Positions 8,134-16,958 of a stretch of 17,326 nt of DNA are shown piece after piece. The position numbers and the translations under genes are program-made. Below the pieces are notes generated by a model that had not been told where the DNA came from, ran no database searches, and worked only from the letters and a program-made list of their open reading frames with translations. Position 1 is the stretch's first letter. Every line of letters starts with the position of its first letter. This stretch comes from Pleurotus djamor (lineage: Eukaryota > Basidiomycota > Agaricomycetes > Agaricales > Pleurotaceae): NCBI GenBank assembly GCA_029747585.1, contig JAPEVF010000938.1:1-17326 (forward strand), read 5' to 3'.

Positions 8134-9636
8134 TTATTGAGATGGGAACATCTGGAATTGACAAAGAGCAGGAAGCAATCCACGAAGATATTTCACGACT
8201 TCTTCTCGGTCCGGCACGGGTGATGCGACGATCGCAAAAGATTCCAAACTCGTAAATTTCTGTGCGGCATGGTCCTCCGGAAGCTCTGACGTTACTTGAC
8301 CGTTCAACGCCAGATCCTTTAAATTTTGGCAATAGGGTATCATCTCCACTAGAGAGGAGATGTCTACACCTATGTCGTACGTTGAACACATGAGTTTGAG
8401 TGACTCGAGGGCTGGGAGTGCTTTGACGAGCGAAAGGACGAGATCGGCGTTGATGCGAATTGGCATGTCACTTATTTGGAGTATTTCCAAGTCCTTGCAA
8501 CATGAGATGTACTGTATGCAGTCCACCCTTTCGTCTGTCGACTGAGGAGACACGCCGGAGGAGATAATGATCAGCGTCCTGAGGCGACGAAAGCCTTGGG
8601 TGGCTAGCGCAGCGAAAAGTGGTTCGATGGAGTTTCGATCCTCGATCATAGAAAAGATGCACAGTTGGTCCAACTTGGGTAGTTCAAATTGTCCAAGGAA
8701 AGTGATAATGGAGTGATGATCGAGGCAGACATTCAAGTTTGTGAGGGACACAAAGCTTGTGTACGAGCACGTAGACGATGGGTTTCCATCGGGCTCAATT
8801 GGGGAGGTAGAGAACCCACCAGCGAAAAGGGAAAGAGTTTGGAGCTCAGGCAGCGACGCGATACCATGCAAGAGCGAGTGCGTCCTTACTGGTATGCGAA
8901 GCTCAGCCAGTCTAACGAAGACCTTCTTGGAGAAGATCTCTGTAAGGGTCCTCGTGGATTCGCTGAAATAATTGACCATCCCACCAAATTCTAGGACGAC
9001 GAGGGAGGGTGCGAGAGAAGGAAGAGTGTTGATGGTGATTTCTCGCCAGGAAGTCGGCTTACAATCCAGTTTCAAGAATTTGAGGTTAGGTTGCAGGAAG
9101 AGAGCGAGGTATTGATGTGGCGAGCGAGGTCCGAATGTTAGACTATGGAGATTGGGGAATAAATCTGTTTTACTGGCCAAGACGGGTAATATATTCTTCA
9201 AGAAGGGAGAGCAGTCGTCGCCATAGTCTGACTTGCCGCAAGACAAGACTCTGATGCGTGAGGAATAGCTGATGAACCTTTTCCAGTCCGCTGGAGTGGG
9301 GCACTGACGCGTAAAGTAGAAGGAAGGTTCATTCTGAATGAGAGAAGTGATCAGCGCTTCAGTAAGCACCATTCCCAGACAAAGACTGACAGTGGACTCG
9401 TCCAGCTCCATGGGCCCAAGTAAATACAGAAGCACGGATAGTCGTTCAAGAGTATGGTAGAGACTGGCTAGTGCTTCATCTTTCCAACCTTTACATACAC
9501 GAGCATTGGCCGAGTTTGTCTGAGGTTCTGCGAAAGCAAATATCCCTGCTAGCAGTTCTGGCGTGGATAGGACTTTGCTCTGGGAATCGGAGGGTGCCAT
9601 GGGTTCTGGAACGTAGGTCGCGGCAGGAGAGTCCAA
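8134..9636 (-). CDS. F-box protein with leucine-rich C-terminal region
   Basis: F-box proteins bring substrates to SCF ubiquitin ligases by binding Skp1. The frame 9636-8134 is open throughout (500 residues). An F-box-like segment lies at about residues 22-66 (VLSTPELLAGIFAF, then ARVCKGWKDEALASLYHTL), followed by many Leu-rich stretches of LRR type. A 57-base intron at 9390-9334 (GTCAGT...CATTCAG) is likely: it sits at the same place and phase as the first intron of the F-box genes at 13158 and 14997, just before the CPTPADWKRF block (CAPTPSGWETF in the gene at 14997). Its removal gives 481 residues. Because it is 3n long and stop-free, the reading frame alone does not reveal it. The target is unknown. 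This is a distant relative of the cluster at 13158-17326. Confidence 0.8.
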   Translation of the reverse strand: MDSPAATYVPEPMAPSDSQSKVLSTPELLAGIFAFAEPQTNSANARVCKGWKDEALASLYHTLERLSVLLYLLGPMELDESTVSLCLGMVLTEALITSLIQNEPSFYFTRQCPTPADWKRFISYSSRIRVLSCGKSDYGDDCSPFLKNILPVLASKTDLFPNLHSLTFGPRSPHQYLALFLQPNLKFLKLDCKPTSWREITINTLPSLAPSLVVLEFGGMVNYFSESTRTLTEIFSKKVFVRLAELRIPVRTHSLLHGIASLPELQTLSLFAGGFSTSPIEPDGNPSSTCSYTSFVSLTNLNVCLDHHSIITFLGQFELPKLDQLCIFSMIEDRNSIEPLFAALATQGFRRLRTLIIISSGVSPQSTDERVDCIQYISCCKDLEILQISDMPIRINADLVLSLVKALPALESLKLMCSTYDIGVDISSLVEMIPYCQNLKDLALNGQVTSELPEDHAAQKFTSLESFAIVASPVPDREEVVKYLRGLLPALCQFQMFPSQ

Positions 9637-9745
9637 CCAACTTAACGAGCGCCAATCTCGCTTTCGGACACCCTCAGAACCATGATCTTGTTCCTCTGGG
9701 TCTGGATGTTGCTATAGTCCATTGGTTGACACCACATTACATTGA

Positions 9746-9763
9746 GAGAGTCACGAGAGTCAC
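9746..9763. repeat. Tandem 2 x 9 bp (GAGAGTCAC)
   Basis: Two perfect copies of GAGAGTCAC lie about 110-130 bases upstream of the F-box start at 9636. Read on the minus strand each gives GTGACTCTC, containing TGACTC, which is the bZIP/Gcn4-type core minus its last base. It may be a paired regulator site or a chance duplication. Confidence 0.45.
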
Positions 9764-9904
9764 AGGATGTGATAGGGCTAAGCATATTAACAAAACTCGG
9801 TCAAGATTGGGTATATGCGAGAGCAGTGATATGATATGTGTACAAAGGTGCTACTTGCAATGAATTGAGAGAATATTTGCGGAGATGAGGTGGGGAATGA
9901 GTCC

Positions 9905-9932
9905 GTGAGTTGGGATGTGTGAGTTGGGGTGT
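9905..9932. repeat. Tandem 2 x 14 bp, G-rich (GTGAGTTGGGRTGT)
   Basis: Two adjacent 14-base copies differ at one position (A at 9915, G at 9929). They lie within 63-90 bases of the TRL1 stop, so probably in its 3' UTR. The RNA made from the minus strand would be C/A-rich here. No function is assigned. Confidence 0.5.
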
Positions 9933-9994
9933 GCTGGAATATGCTAGGATGCGAAAAGGATGGCTCTTCAAACTTGGTGTGGGGGTATATCGCT

Positions 9995-12740
9995 TCAATA
10001 CATGCCTCTTAGTCGGCCTACCACGACGATGCCTTGGCCTTCAGCTGCTCCTTCGACCAGCGCGAGGTGCTCAATCTTGTTACTCCCCGGGCCAGGACTC
10101 GTCTCCGCGCCTTGCTTCCAAGCAGCCACCAAATCTTTAGCCTCAACTGGGGGTACCTTGTCGTTCAACGTCCCAACCGTCACATGCAAGCGCCCCTTCA
10201 CATCCTGCCTCAGACCATCCAGGAATCTTTGGGTTTCCGCTTGCACACCAAGATCGCCGTCCTGTGTGTGGACACCGAAATCATCCACAACGAGCGCCAT
10301 GACCCTCCCATCCCAAACGGCATGACTCAGTCGAAGCCAGAACAACGGTGGCTTCTTACTGCCAACACCCAATTGATCAACAGCGGCGCAAAGATCCCAA
10401 ACGGACTGTTCATCAGGCAGGGACTTCTTATGTGTAACCGTAACGTGTGGCATCTTCGTGACTCGGCCTCTTGTCGTCAGATGCTTCCAAAACGCGATGC
10501 TAACTTCATTAGAAGCAAGAGAGTCCAGTCTCCCGTTGATCAGGGAGGTTATGTCGATTTCGGGCAGCATAGCAAAGTATCGAGGTTCAGATTTCTTCTG
10601 CTTCCCTTTTGTAGCCTTCGCACCGTCTTGTCCAGCCTTTTTCGTGGTATCAGGTGTGTAATCCTTCGCCTTCTCCACGCCTTCCAATATCTTGCTACGA
10701 GAGGGTCTTGGTAGCTGAAGTTCCTTGCATATCCCATCGACGGCCCGTGAGATGGATTGCTCTAGGTCTTCGTGGATGTCCATGTCAATCACCGCATCGC
10801 ATTCGGCTTCGGTGAGATCTTCGGTCTTTTCGATGAACATCCACACGACATCCTCATGCTCGCGCTTAACCGTCTCGTCAGCAAGGAGCGACTGGTGGTT
10901 AGTCCCGCGACCAAGGATTCGCGTCGAGGCCAGTCTGTGAATGGCTGGTAGTGAAAGCGGATTGGGATTCGATGTCGTTGGGGTGGCGAAAAGGACGTGA
11001 CTCCAGTTGAGGGCGAGCAATCGGACTGGTGGATCAAAGGTGGCCGTAGCTTCACGAAGACCATCGCGATGTTGCTTGAGGTGATTATTCCTGGGTTGAC
11101 CATAAGTTGGCATTCAAAGTAGGGAAGAATGACCAACGGCTCACTTGTCTGCGATGACAACATCGTGTGTTTCCAACAGCGAAACAACGTTTTTCAAAAA
11201 TATAGGCGCAGCCTTTTTGGCCTTGACATCATCGGATTGCGTGTGCCCAAAACCGAAAATGTGGGCGAGCGCAACGGCCACAGCAGTTTTTCCTAGTCAA
11301 AGCGTCAAGAAAAACAGTGCGGAGAATTGAAAAACAAACTCACCACAGCCAGGAATGGCGATCGGCACAATGATGGTTTTGCCAAATTTCTGGGACTCGC
11401 CACCTTCATCTTCCACCTGGACGTCGCCGCCTGAAGCGAAGAATCTTTCTCTGGTCGCAATGATTCCCTTGCCAGAATTATACAGCTTGAACTTCGGCCC
11501 AAGCTTGCCCCCATTCGCCTTCATCTCTTCCTTCAGCTCGTTGCACACCCATGCCGCGTACTTTCGAGTCTCGGCCCTCCTCATCTTCGCCTTCGGGAGC
11601 GTAGCCAAGATAGTTTTCGTCGGACTCGCCATGCTCAATTCAGAGGCCTTCTTCGAGGTCGTCGTCAACTTGCTAATCATCATCTTCGTGATCTCCCTCC
11701 AGTCACGGTACATCATGTATGGTTCGTCAAACTTGATCTTGAAGAAGAAAGATGAACCTGTAGTGTAGGGACTTCGATCGGAGCGTGTGTCCCCTTTCGT
11801 TGGTGGCTCGCTGACTCGACATCGCACGACGAACCCTTCCACGGCCTCGTCGTCCCATTTTCCGGTCTTTCCTACTGTCTCCGAGAATTCTTTGACTGCA
11901 GCAATAGTGGGCAAGACGATCGATCGCGTGCGGATGAAGCCCCATTCTTGAGCAAAGGCATCCACCTCTGCCTGATCCAGTGTATCAAAGTCGCCAGAGG
12001 ACCTATTGAGACCATGAAGATGAAGCCCTGTCTGCTCGTGGGGGATAAGGTAGGACATGCTCCTCGAATGAATCATCACACAGCTTTCGAAGAAGAATCA
12101 ATTAAGTTGCGTCAGAAGAGAGAAAGGACAGGTCGCACCTCAGCAACAGCAGTCAGATTCTTCTCCCAGAGTACAGCAGCAAGGTCCTTCTCCTCCTTGC
12201 CTTTCTTCACAAAGTATCTGCGCAGCCAGTCCTCGCCAACCTCTGCGTGACTCCGGCTCGCGCACGATACGCTCCCGACTGAATGTTTTGAGGTGATAAG
12301 CAGCTTCGTGGGCGTCAGCGCAGCGATAAAAATGATACACCCGTTCGATTTCAAAGTCATTGTATACGGTGCCTCGGTGTGGGCTTCGAGAGAGGGCCAC
12401 TAAAGGTCATTGTGAGTTATGACATCCAACTCGCGAAAGCACCAGCACGCACCGTCGTCCAGGGCACTTCGCCAATATTGAAGAACTTGTCATAACCTCT
12501 AGCAACGATCCTGTAACCCCCCTCGACGTCCTGACTGAATAGGCCTCTCGCAAGGGTTGGGAACGGACTCGGGATATCATAGTACTTGAATTCGTTCATC
12601 TTCCAGCTCCTCACAGTGATGTTCGGGTCTGCTGGCGCTGGATAGTCCGACCATTTTACAAGTTTGGGAGCTCTTGCGTTGAGAGCTACGAGCGAAGTGA
12701 TGAGGTCCGAGTCCTTTTGGTTGAAAACTGCTGCCGCCAT
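9995..12740 (-). CDS. TRL1: Fungal tRNA ligase Trl1 (with one-base frameshift)
   Basis: Trl1 heals and seals tRNA halves after intron removal, and in yeast also joins HAC1 mRNA in the unfolded protein response. Exons are 12740-12453, 12399-12139, 12083-11344, 11292-11145 and 11090-9995, with GT-AG introns of 53, 55, 51 and 54 bases. With one surplus base skipped the product is 843 residues (yeast 827). The ligase domain has LKSNG with the nucleotide-accepting Lys113 (Lys114 in yeast), VAELCDDSFEEHVLPY at 181-196, EGFVVR (265-270) and FFFKIKF (295-301). The kinase P-loop is PGCGKT (427-432). The cyclic phosphodiesterase domain carries PHVTVTH (His694) and LHVTVGT (His781). The frame changes between VLPYPP and EQTGLHLHG, at about 12038-12044 next to a run of five G: one extra base. 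Every other signature is intact, so a sequence error is more likely than decay. Confidence 0.93.
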
Positions 12741-13157
12741 GGTTCGAATCGATGAAAAGGGTGATGATCTGATAAACAGATGGGCCCGAAAGCCTGTGCT
12801 CAGCTGTAGGAGTATTTTGAAGAGATTTTACGAGGTTGGCTGCTTTTTAGTGCGGTGTTGCGAGTCATCTCGCGTCCGTTCCTTGGACAGGTTCGAGTCA
12901 AAAACGTAAAACAGGGGCTCCGTGGAACTCAGAGCAATGCGCGGAAGAGTTGAGTAATGCCGCCCCGAGTCCGATGCAAGGAATCGCAATTTTGTCATAG
13001 GATATTGCTGGCGGATGGACACACAGTGTTGAAAATTTATAGTCTACTCTATATACCACGAACTCAAGAGCTAGAGCCACCCTGTTGAATTACGCGTGGG
13101 CTCAATCATTACGGTATTAGGTTCATAGTACCTGGAACAGTACACTCACCGCTGAGT
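12741..13157. other. Intergenic: TRL1 promoter and F-box gene 3' end
   Basis: These 417 bases lie upstream of TRL1 and downstream of the F-box gene at 13158. An ATGACTC half-consensus bZIP site (GAGTCAT on the plus strand, 12861-12867) lies about 120 bases before the TRL1 start. TATA-like CTATATACC occurs near 13050, far from TRL1. Minus-strand open frames of about 60 codons here resemble nothing. No gene is supported. Confidence 0.5.
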
Positions 13158-14733
13158 CTATATATTCATTCGAGTCGTTCCGTGCTGCTGTGCTTGGACA
13201 AGGCTAGGAAAGACTGCGATAACATTCTTCCAGCACTGGCTGTAACTTGAAAGGTAGGGCCTGCATTTTATAGTGCATTCTTCAGGCAAGATGACACGGA
13301 GGAAGTAAACCACATCTCCCAAGGGACCTGATATAGGAGAACTTCTGACGTCCAGTGCCCGAAGAGATGGGAACTTAATTGGAGTCGAATCGTGGGGCAG
13401 ACTAAATTCCCTCGCATCAATATTCAGAGAAAGATGTGTCAAGGCGGGACAGTGCACGGCGACTCTTGCCAAATCGCTTAGGCACGGGGGTTGGGCACAT
13501 GCCTCAATAGTATTATCGAGCGCGAGTACCTGCAGTAGAGGAAGGGCTTCGACCAATTCAATGAGCTCGTCCGTGCTTATTTTCAAGTCCACTTGTCTGG
13601 AGAGGTCGTCGATAACGAGCTTTCTGAGGAGTTTACACGATGACAACAGATGTCTCATCTTGGAAAAGGTGAAAGAACGCTTGGTAGTCGATTGGTCAAA
13701 ACTCTTGACTCCAATGCGAAGGCTCTCCAAATCTTTGTGATTGGTGGCGATACATGAAAAGAGGGGGTCAAGATCTCCATACTGCTCGGCGTCGATATTG
13801 ATGTGGAGGGATTGGAGTGAGAATAGGTCTTCGTGGAGGAGAGAAAGCGCAAGAGAAAGCGGGGTACAATTTAATTCCAGGTCCTTGAGAACAGCGAAGT
13901 TAGATGGGGGGAGGTTGTGTACCATTGACCGTGAATAGTCGCCCAGCCCATGAAGGGATAGCTTCCCAAGGGATGGTAAGGAGGTGACCATTGTGAGCAG
14001 CGCGGGGCTCTCGGGAAATGGAATGGTCAATTGCTTCAGACTTGGGACCGCACTGAGGCATTGAATCCCTATGCAATTGGAGAAGTCGAGCTCGTATGGC
14101 CTTCTGTAGAAACCGGGATGAACAAAAAGGGAAAGCCGCTCTGGCAAATGAGGAGAAAACACGGGAACGTACTCTAGGTCAGCGAGCCCATCAAAGTATC
14201 CCATACTTCCTGGTCTTCCATGTATGGTATCCAAATCTGGAGGTCTCTGAGACTGGAGCCGAGAAGCATGGGTAGATGTGGAAGCGGGCTGGCGACTGAC
14301 AACTGGAAGCGGAGGAGCTGGAGATTCGGAAATAGATCCCTTCGTGGACGGGTCGCAGCCATGATTGGGAATATTGAGTATGCATAACTGTCCCAGTCTT
14401 CGTCATGCAAAATCCTTACGCGCGAAGAGTACTTGTAGAAGGTATCCCAAGCCGAAGCAGTGGGGCACCAGTTTGGCTCGGATAAACTCTAAGAACATCA
14501 ATGCCATGAATTATCGTGTATTCAGATCTTCAAAAGTCACCTACGTGCGCTCTGGGGTTTTGAGCCAGCAATAGTCTCGCCAAAACGACAAAATTTGAGA
14601 CTTCGTACCAGAGAAGATCAAGTGCTTCCTGGCACCACGTTCGGTTGACGAGAGCGTTTTCGTAGTTGCACTCCGAGAAATTGAAGATGATCCGGAGCAG
14701 ATCCCGAGATTCGACGACTGCAGTGACGGCCAT
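13158..14733 (-). CDS. F-box/leucine-rich protein, cluster copy 1 (frameshifted)
   Basis: Exon 1 is 14733-14545 (63 codons) and exon 2 is 14488-13158, after a 56-base intron. The N-terminus MAVTAVVESRDLLRIIFNFS through ALVNRTWCQEALDLLWYEV is an F-box that should bind Skp1 of SCF ubiquitin ligases. The rest is a series of Leu-rich repeats closely related to the gene at 14997 (shared SNCIGIQCLSA, LPLLQ and MAATRPR blocks). After DTLMGSLT the frame ends in TAG (14174-14176). The homologous sequence continues in another frame as EYVPVFSPHLPERLS and runs to the stop at 13158. One missing base near 14174-14182 explains this: adding one gives 444 codons in exon 2 and a 506-residue protein, close to the 509 of its neighbour. 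It is either a recent pseudogene or a sequence error. The substrate is unknown. Confidence 0.78.
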
Positions 14734-14875
14734 CGTGAAAGACTACAATGTTGGTCGTGGCGAAGGGGAGGCTTTAGGAGTACTTGCTCAAAGGATGCCC
14801 AACAGGGGCCATCATACCATAAGTACCAGGACCGTACCAGAAGGCCGATCCAATGCACCCCATTGTATGGTTTGG

Positions 14876-14903
14876 TCAAGCCTCAAGCTTCAAGCTTCAA
14901 GGT
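14876..14903. repeat. Tandem 4 x 7 bp (TCAAGCN)
   Basis: TCAAG recurs at exactly seven-base steps (14876, 14883, 14890, 14897), reading TCAAGCC, TCAAGCT, TCAAGCT and TCAAGGT. The array lies in the 263-base gap between two F-box genes, about 145-170 bases upstream of the F-box start at 14733 and downstream of the stop at 14997. It embeds overlapping AAGCTT palindromes. It could be a promoter element of copy 1 or a simple-sequence slippage product. Confidence 0.55.
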
Positions 14904-14996
14904 CCGACTCTCGAGATTACAGCTATATTCAATGGATCGCGGGTGTATAGACACAAATTGGTGACAAGAAATCATTGTAAAGTTGATCCACAACTG

Positions 14997-16651
14997 TTAG
15001 GAGCAGTCCTGAATGGCATTGTGACTCATTCGTTACCGAATTGACAAGTTCTTGGAAAGTACTCACCATCGAAGCGATGTCTATTCGAGATCTCTCATGC
15101 CGGCGGGCTTGGCCAAGAAGCGGGAGGAGTTCACCTACACTTTTCCAGCAATTGACGTCCTCAGCGGGAAGGAATGTGTTTGCCACGTATTCCACAGTGC
15201 ACTCCGCAGGAAAGATAGAACTGAGCAATAAGGCTACATCTTCTGCAGGACGGATAATGGGAGAACATCTGACATCCCAGCATTGGAGGGAACGGAACCT
15301 CGTCGGGGTCATGATTTCAGGAATATCACATATCCTCGCATCCACATTCATGGAAAGACGTGTTAGGGTGGGGCAGTGGGGAGCCAACTCCGCTAGATTG
15401 CATAGACACGGTGGATCATCGCTTGCCTTGAGAGAGTTGCTGAGCTCGAGTTCCTGCAAGAGAGGGAGGGTCTGGACAATTTCAAGAAGATCGTCCCAGC
15501 TCATCTTCAAGTCTACTTGATGGGAGAGATCGATGGCAAGTTTTCTAAGGTGCCTACAAGATGATAATAGATGGCTCAGTTCGGAAAACCCAAGAGAGGG
15601 CCGGGTTGTTGAATATTCAAGATAGCCGGCCTCAATTCGGAGGCTCTCCACATCGCTGTGATTGGCGGCAATAGATGAGAAGATGGGGTCGAAGTCTCCG
15701 AATTTTCCGACTTCAATGTGGATGGAATGGAGTTGAAAGAGGTCTAGTTGGAGGATCGCAAGCGCAAGCGAAAGTGGGAGACTGTCCAGTTCCAGAACCT
15801 GGACAGCAGGGAAGCTAGATGGGGGAAGCTCATACACTGTCGTGCTTGAGTGGACGCCCACACCGGTCAGGGAAAGTTGCGTAAGGGAAGGGAAGGAAGT
15901 AGCAATCGCCACGAGCGAAGGAGCCTCGGGGAACGGAAGGGCCAATCGCTTCAGACTTGTAATTGCACTGAGGCATTGAATTCCTATGCAGTTCGAGTGG
16001 TCAAGGGAGTACATTTGCCTGTCAATGCCCCAGATGTCCACTTCTAGATGAACTCGGCCTAGCTGAGGAGAATGCAAGGGAATGGCGGCCAGGGAGCGCA
16101 TCAGCGCATCCCATGCATTCATCGACGGTATGCATATTTTGAGGTCGTTGAGAATTGGGCTGAGGAACATAGATAGATGTGAAAGCGGATCAGCCGAGCT
16201 GGGTTGGAACTCAAGGCGCCGTAGGTTCGGAAATAGGTAGTCGCGGGGACGCGTCGCAGCCATGATTGCGAATGATGGAGATAAGTCTTCGTCCCATCGA
16301 CTCCGCATGTCTTGCAAGACTCTCACCCGCGTGGAATACTTGTAGAAAGTCTCCCAGCCTGAAGGAGTTGGGGCGCAGTCGAGCACAGACGAATACTAAG
16401 AGCATCAGGACGCCGGTTAGTCATCAGCGTTCAACCTGTAGTCAGAGTAATAGTGCACTTACGCATTTTCTTAAGTTTGGAGGGATGAGAAGTCTCACCA
16501 GCACGCGAAAATCCGTAATCCGGTACCAGATACGATCAAGAGCCTCATTGCACCATGCCCGGCTGACAAGGGCGTTTGTGCGGTGACACGCCGAGAAACT
16601 GAATATAATGCGGAGAAGATCTCGGGATGTTACGACGGCAGTGGTGGCCAT
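14997..16651 (-). CDS. F-box/leucine-rich protein, cluster copy 2
   Basis: Three exons (16651-16463, 16395-15067, 15008-14997) encode 509 residues. The introns are 67 bases (GTAAGT...TCTTAG) and 58 bases (GTGAGT...ATTCAG). Splicing the second replaces a longer read-through tail with the ending ASMDCS. The F-box occupies about residues 8-47 (SRDLLRIIFSFS, then ALVSRAWCNEALDRIWY). The remainder is a Leu-rich region of irregular repeats, e.g. LKRLALPFPEAPSLVAIATS and LLQELELSNS. F-box proteins supply substrate choice to SCF ubiquitin ligases; the target is unknown. Exon 1 has exactly the length of copy 1, and the first intron is in the same place and phase, so this is a tandem duplicate. The frame is intact here, so this copy is the likely functional one. 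Confidence 0.88.
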
Positions 16652-16958
16652 CGAAGCGATCTTGACAAAATGTCGCCAATGGAAAAAGAAAACACTAGAG
16701 CCGAACGTGTCAGTGACCGACGCGTTGCCACGCCAGCAACTCTAAACTAGGTGGAACCCGTGATCGTGACTTCAGGGAAATCTCCAGGGGGATTGGTAGA
16801 AAAGGGGCCAGTTGGCAGCGAAATCAATCCAAGGACCAAGAGTGCGTGCGTGGTCATGTCAAACAGTTCAATCCACCCATCAATGCATCATCTTCTACCC
16901 AAACAAGGTATCATCTTTATTATATACTCTGGAAAAGCTGAACATGTTTGTCTACGAC
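16652..16958. other. Intergenic: promoter of F-box copy 2 and 3' end of copy 3
   Basis: These 307 bases lie between two minus-strand F-box genes. A CCAAT/ATTGG string at 16676-16680 is only about 25 bases from the copy 2 start, so it is probably not a working box. A TTATTATATACTC near 16918-16930 may serve 3' end formation of copy 3. No gene is seen. Confidence 0.45.

Larger units (their letters stand above)
9637..9994. other. Intergenic: TRL1 3' end and F-box gene promoter
   Basis: These 358 bases separate two minus-strand genes. A CCAAT box in the F-box gene's orientation lies at 9721-9725 (ATTGG on the plus strand, within CCATTGGTTG), about 85 bases before the F-box start. Two short tandem duplications (9746-9763 and 9905-9932) are listed separately. 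No gene is seen. Confidence 0.5.

Noticed and set aside
7809..8255. 148-codon plus-strand open frame after the E1 fragment
   Set aside because: It overlaps the F-box gene in antisense and has no recognisable domain or splice signals.
10034..10714. 226-codon open frame on the plus strand
   Set aside because: It is antisense to the TRL1 phosphodiesterase and kinase exons, which carry clear catalytic motifs on the minus strand.
11297..12079. Minus-strand frame starting MMIHSRSMSYLIPH as a separate gene
   Set aside because: The true frame over its first 40 bases is LCDDSFEEHVLPY, the conserved ligase sequence; the MMIH start is a shadow produced by the one-base shift.
12733..12750. GGTTCGAATCG resembles the B box/T-loop of a tRNA gene
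   Set aside because: The flanking bases do not form a 5-bp T stem, there is no A box or acceptor stem upstream, and the string overlaps the TRL1 start codon.
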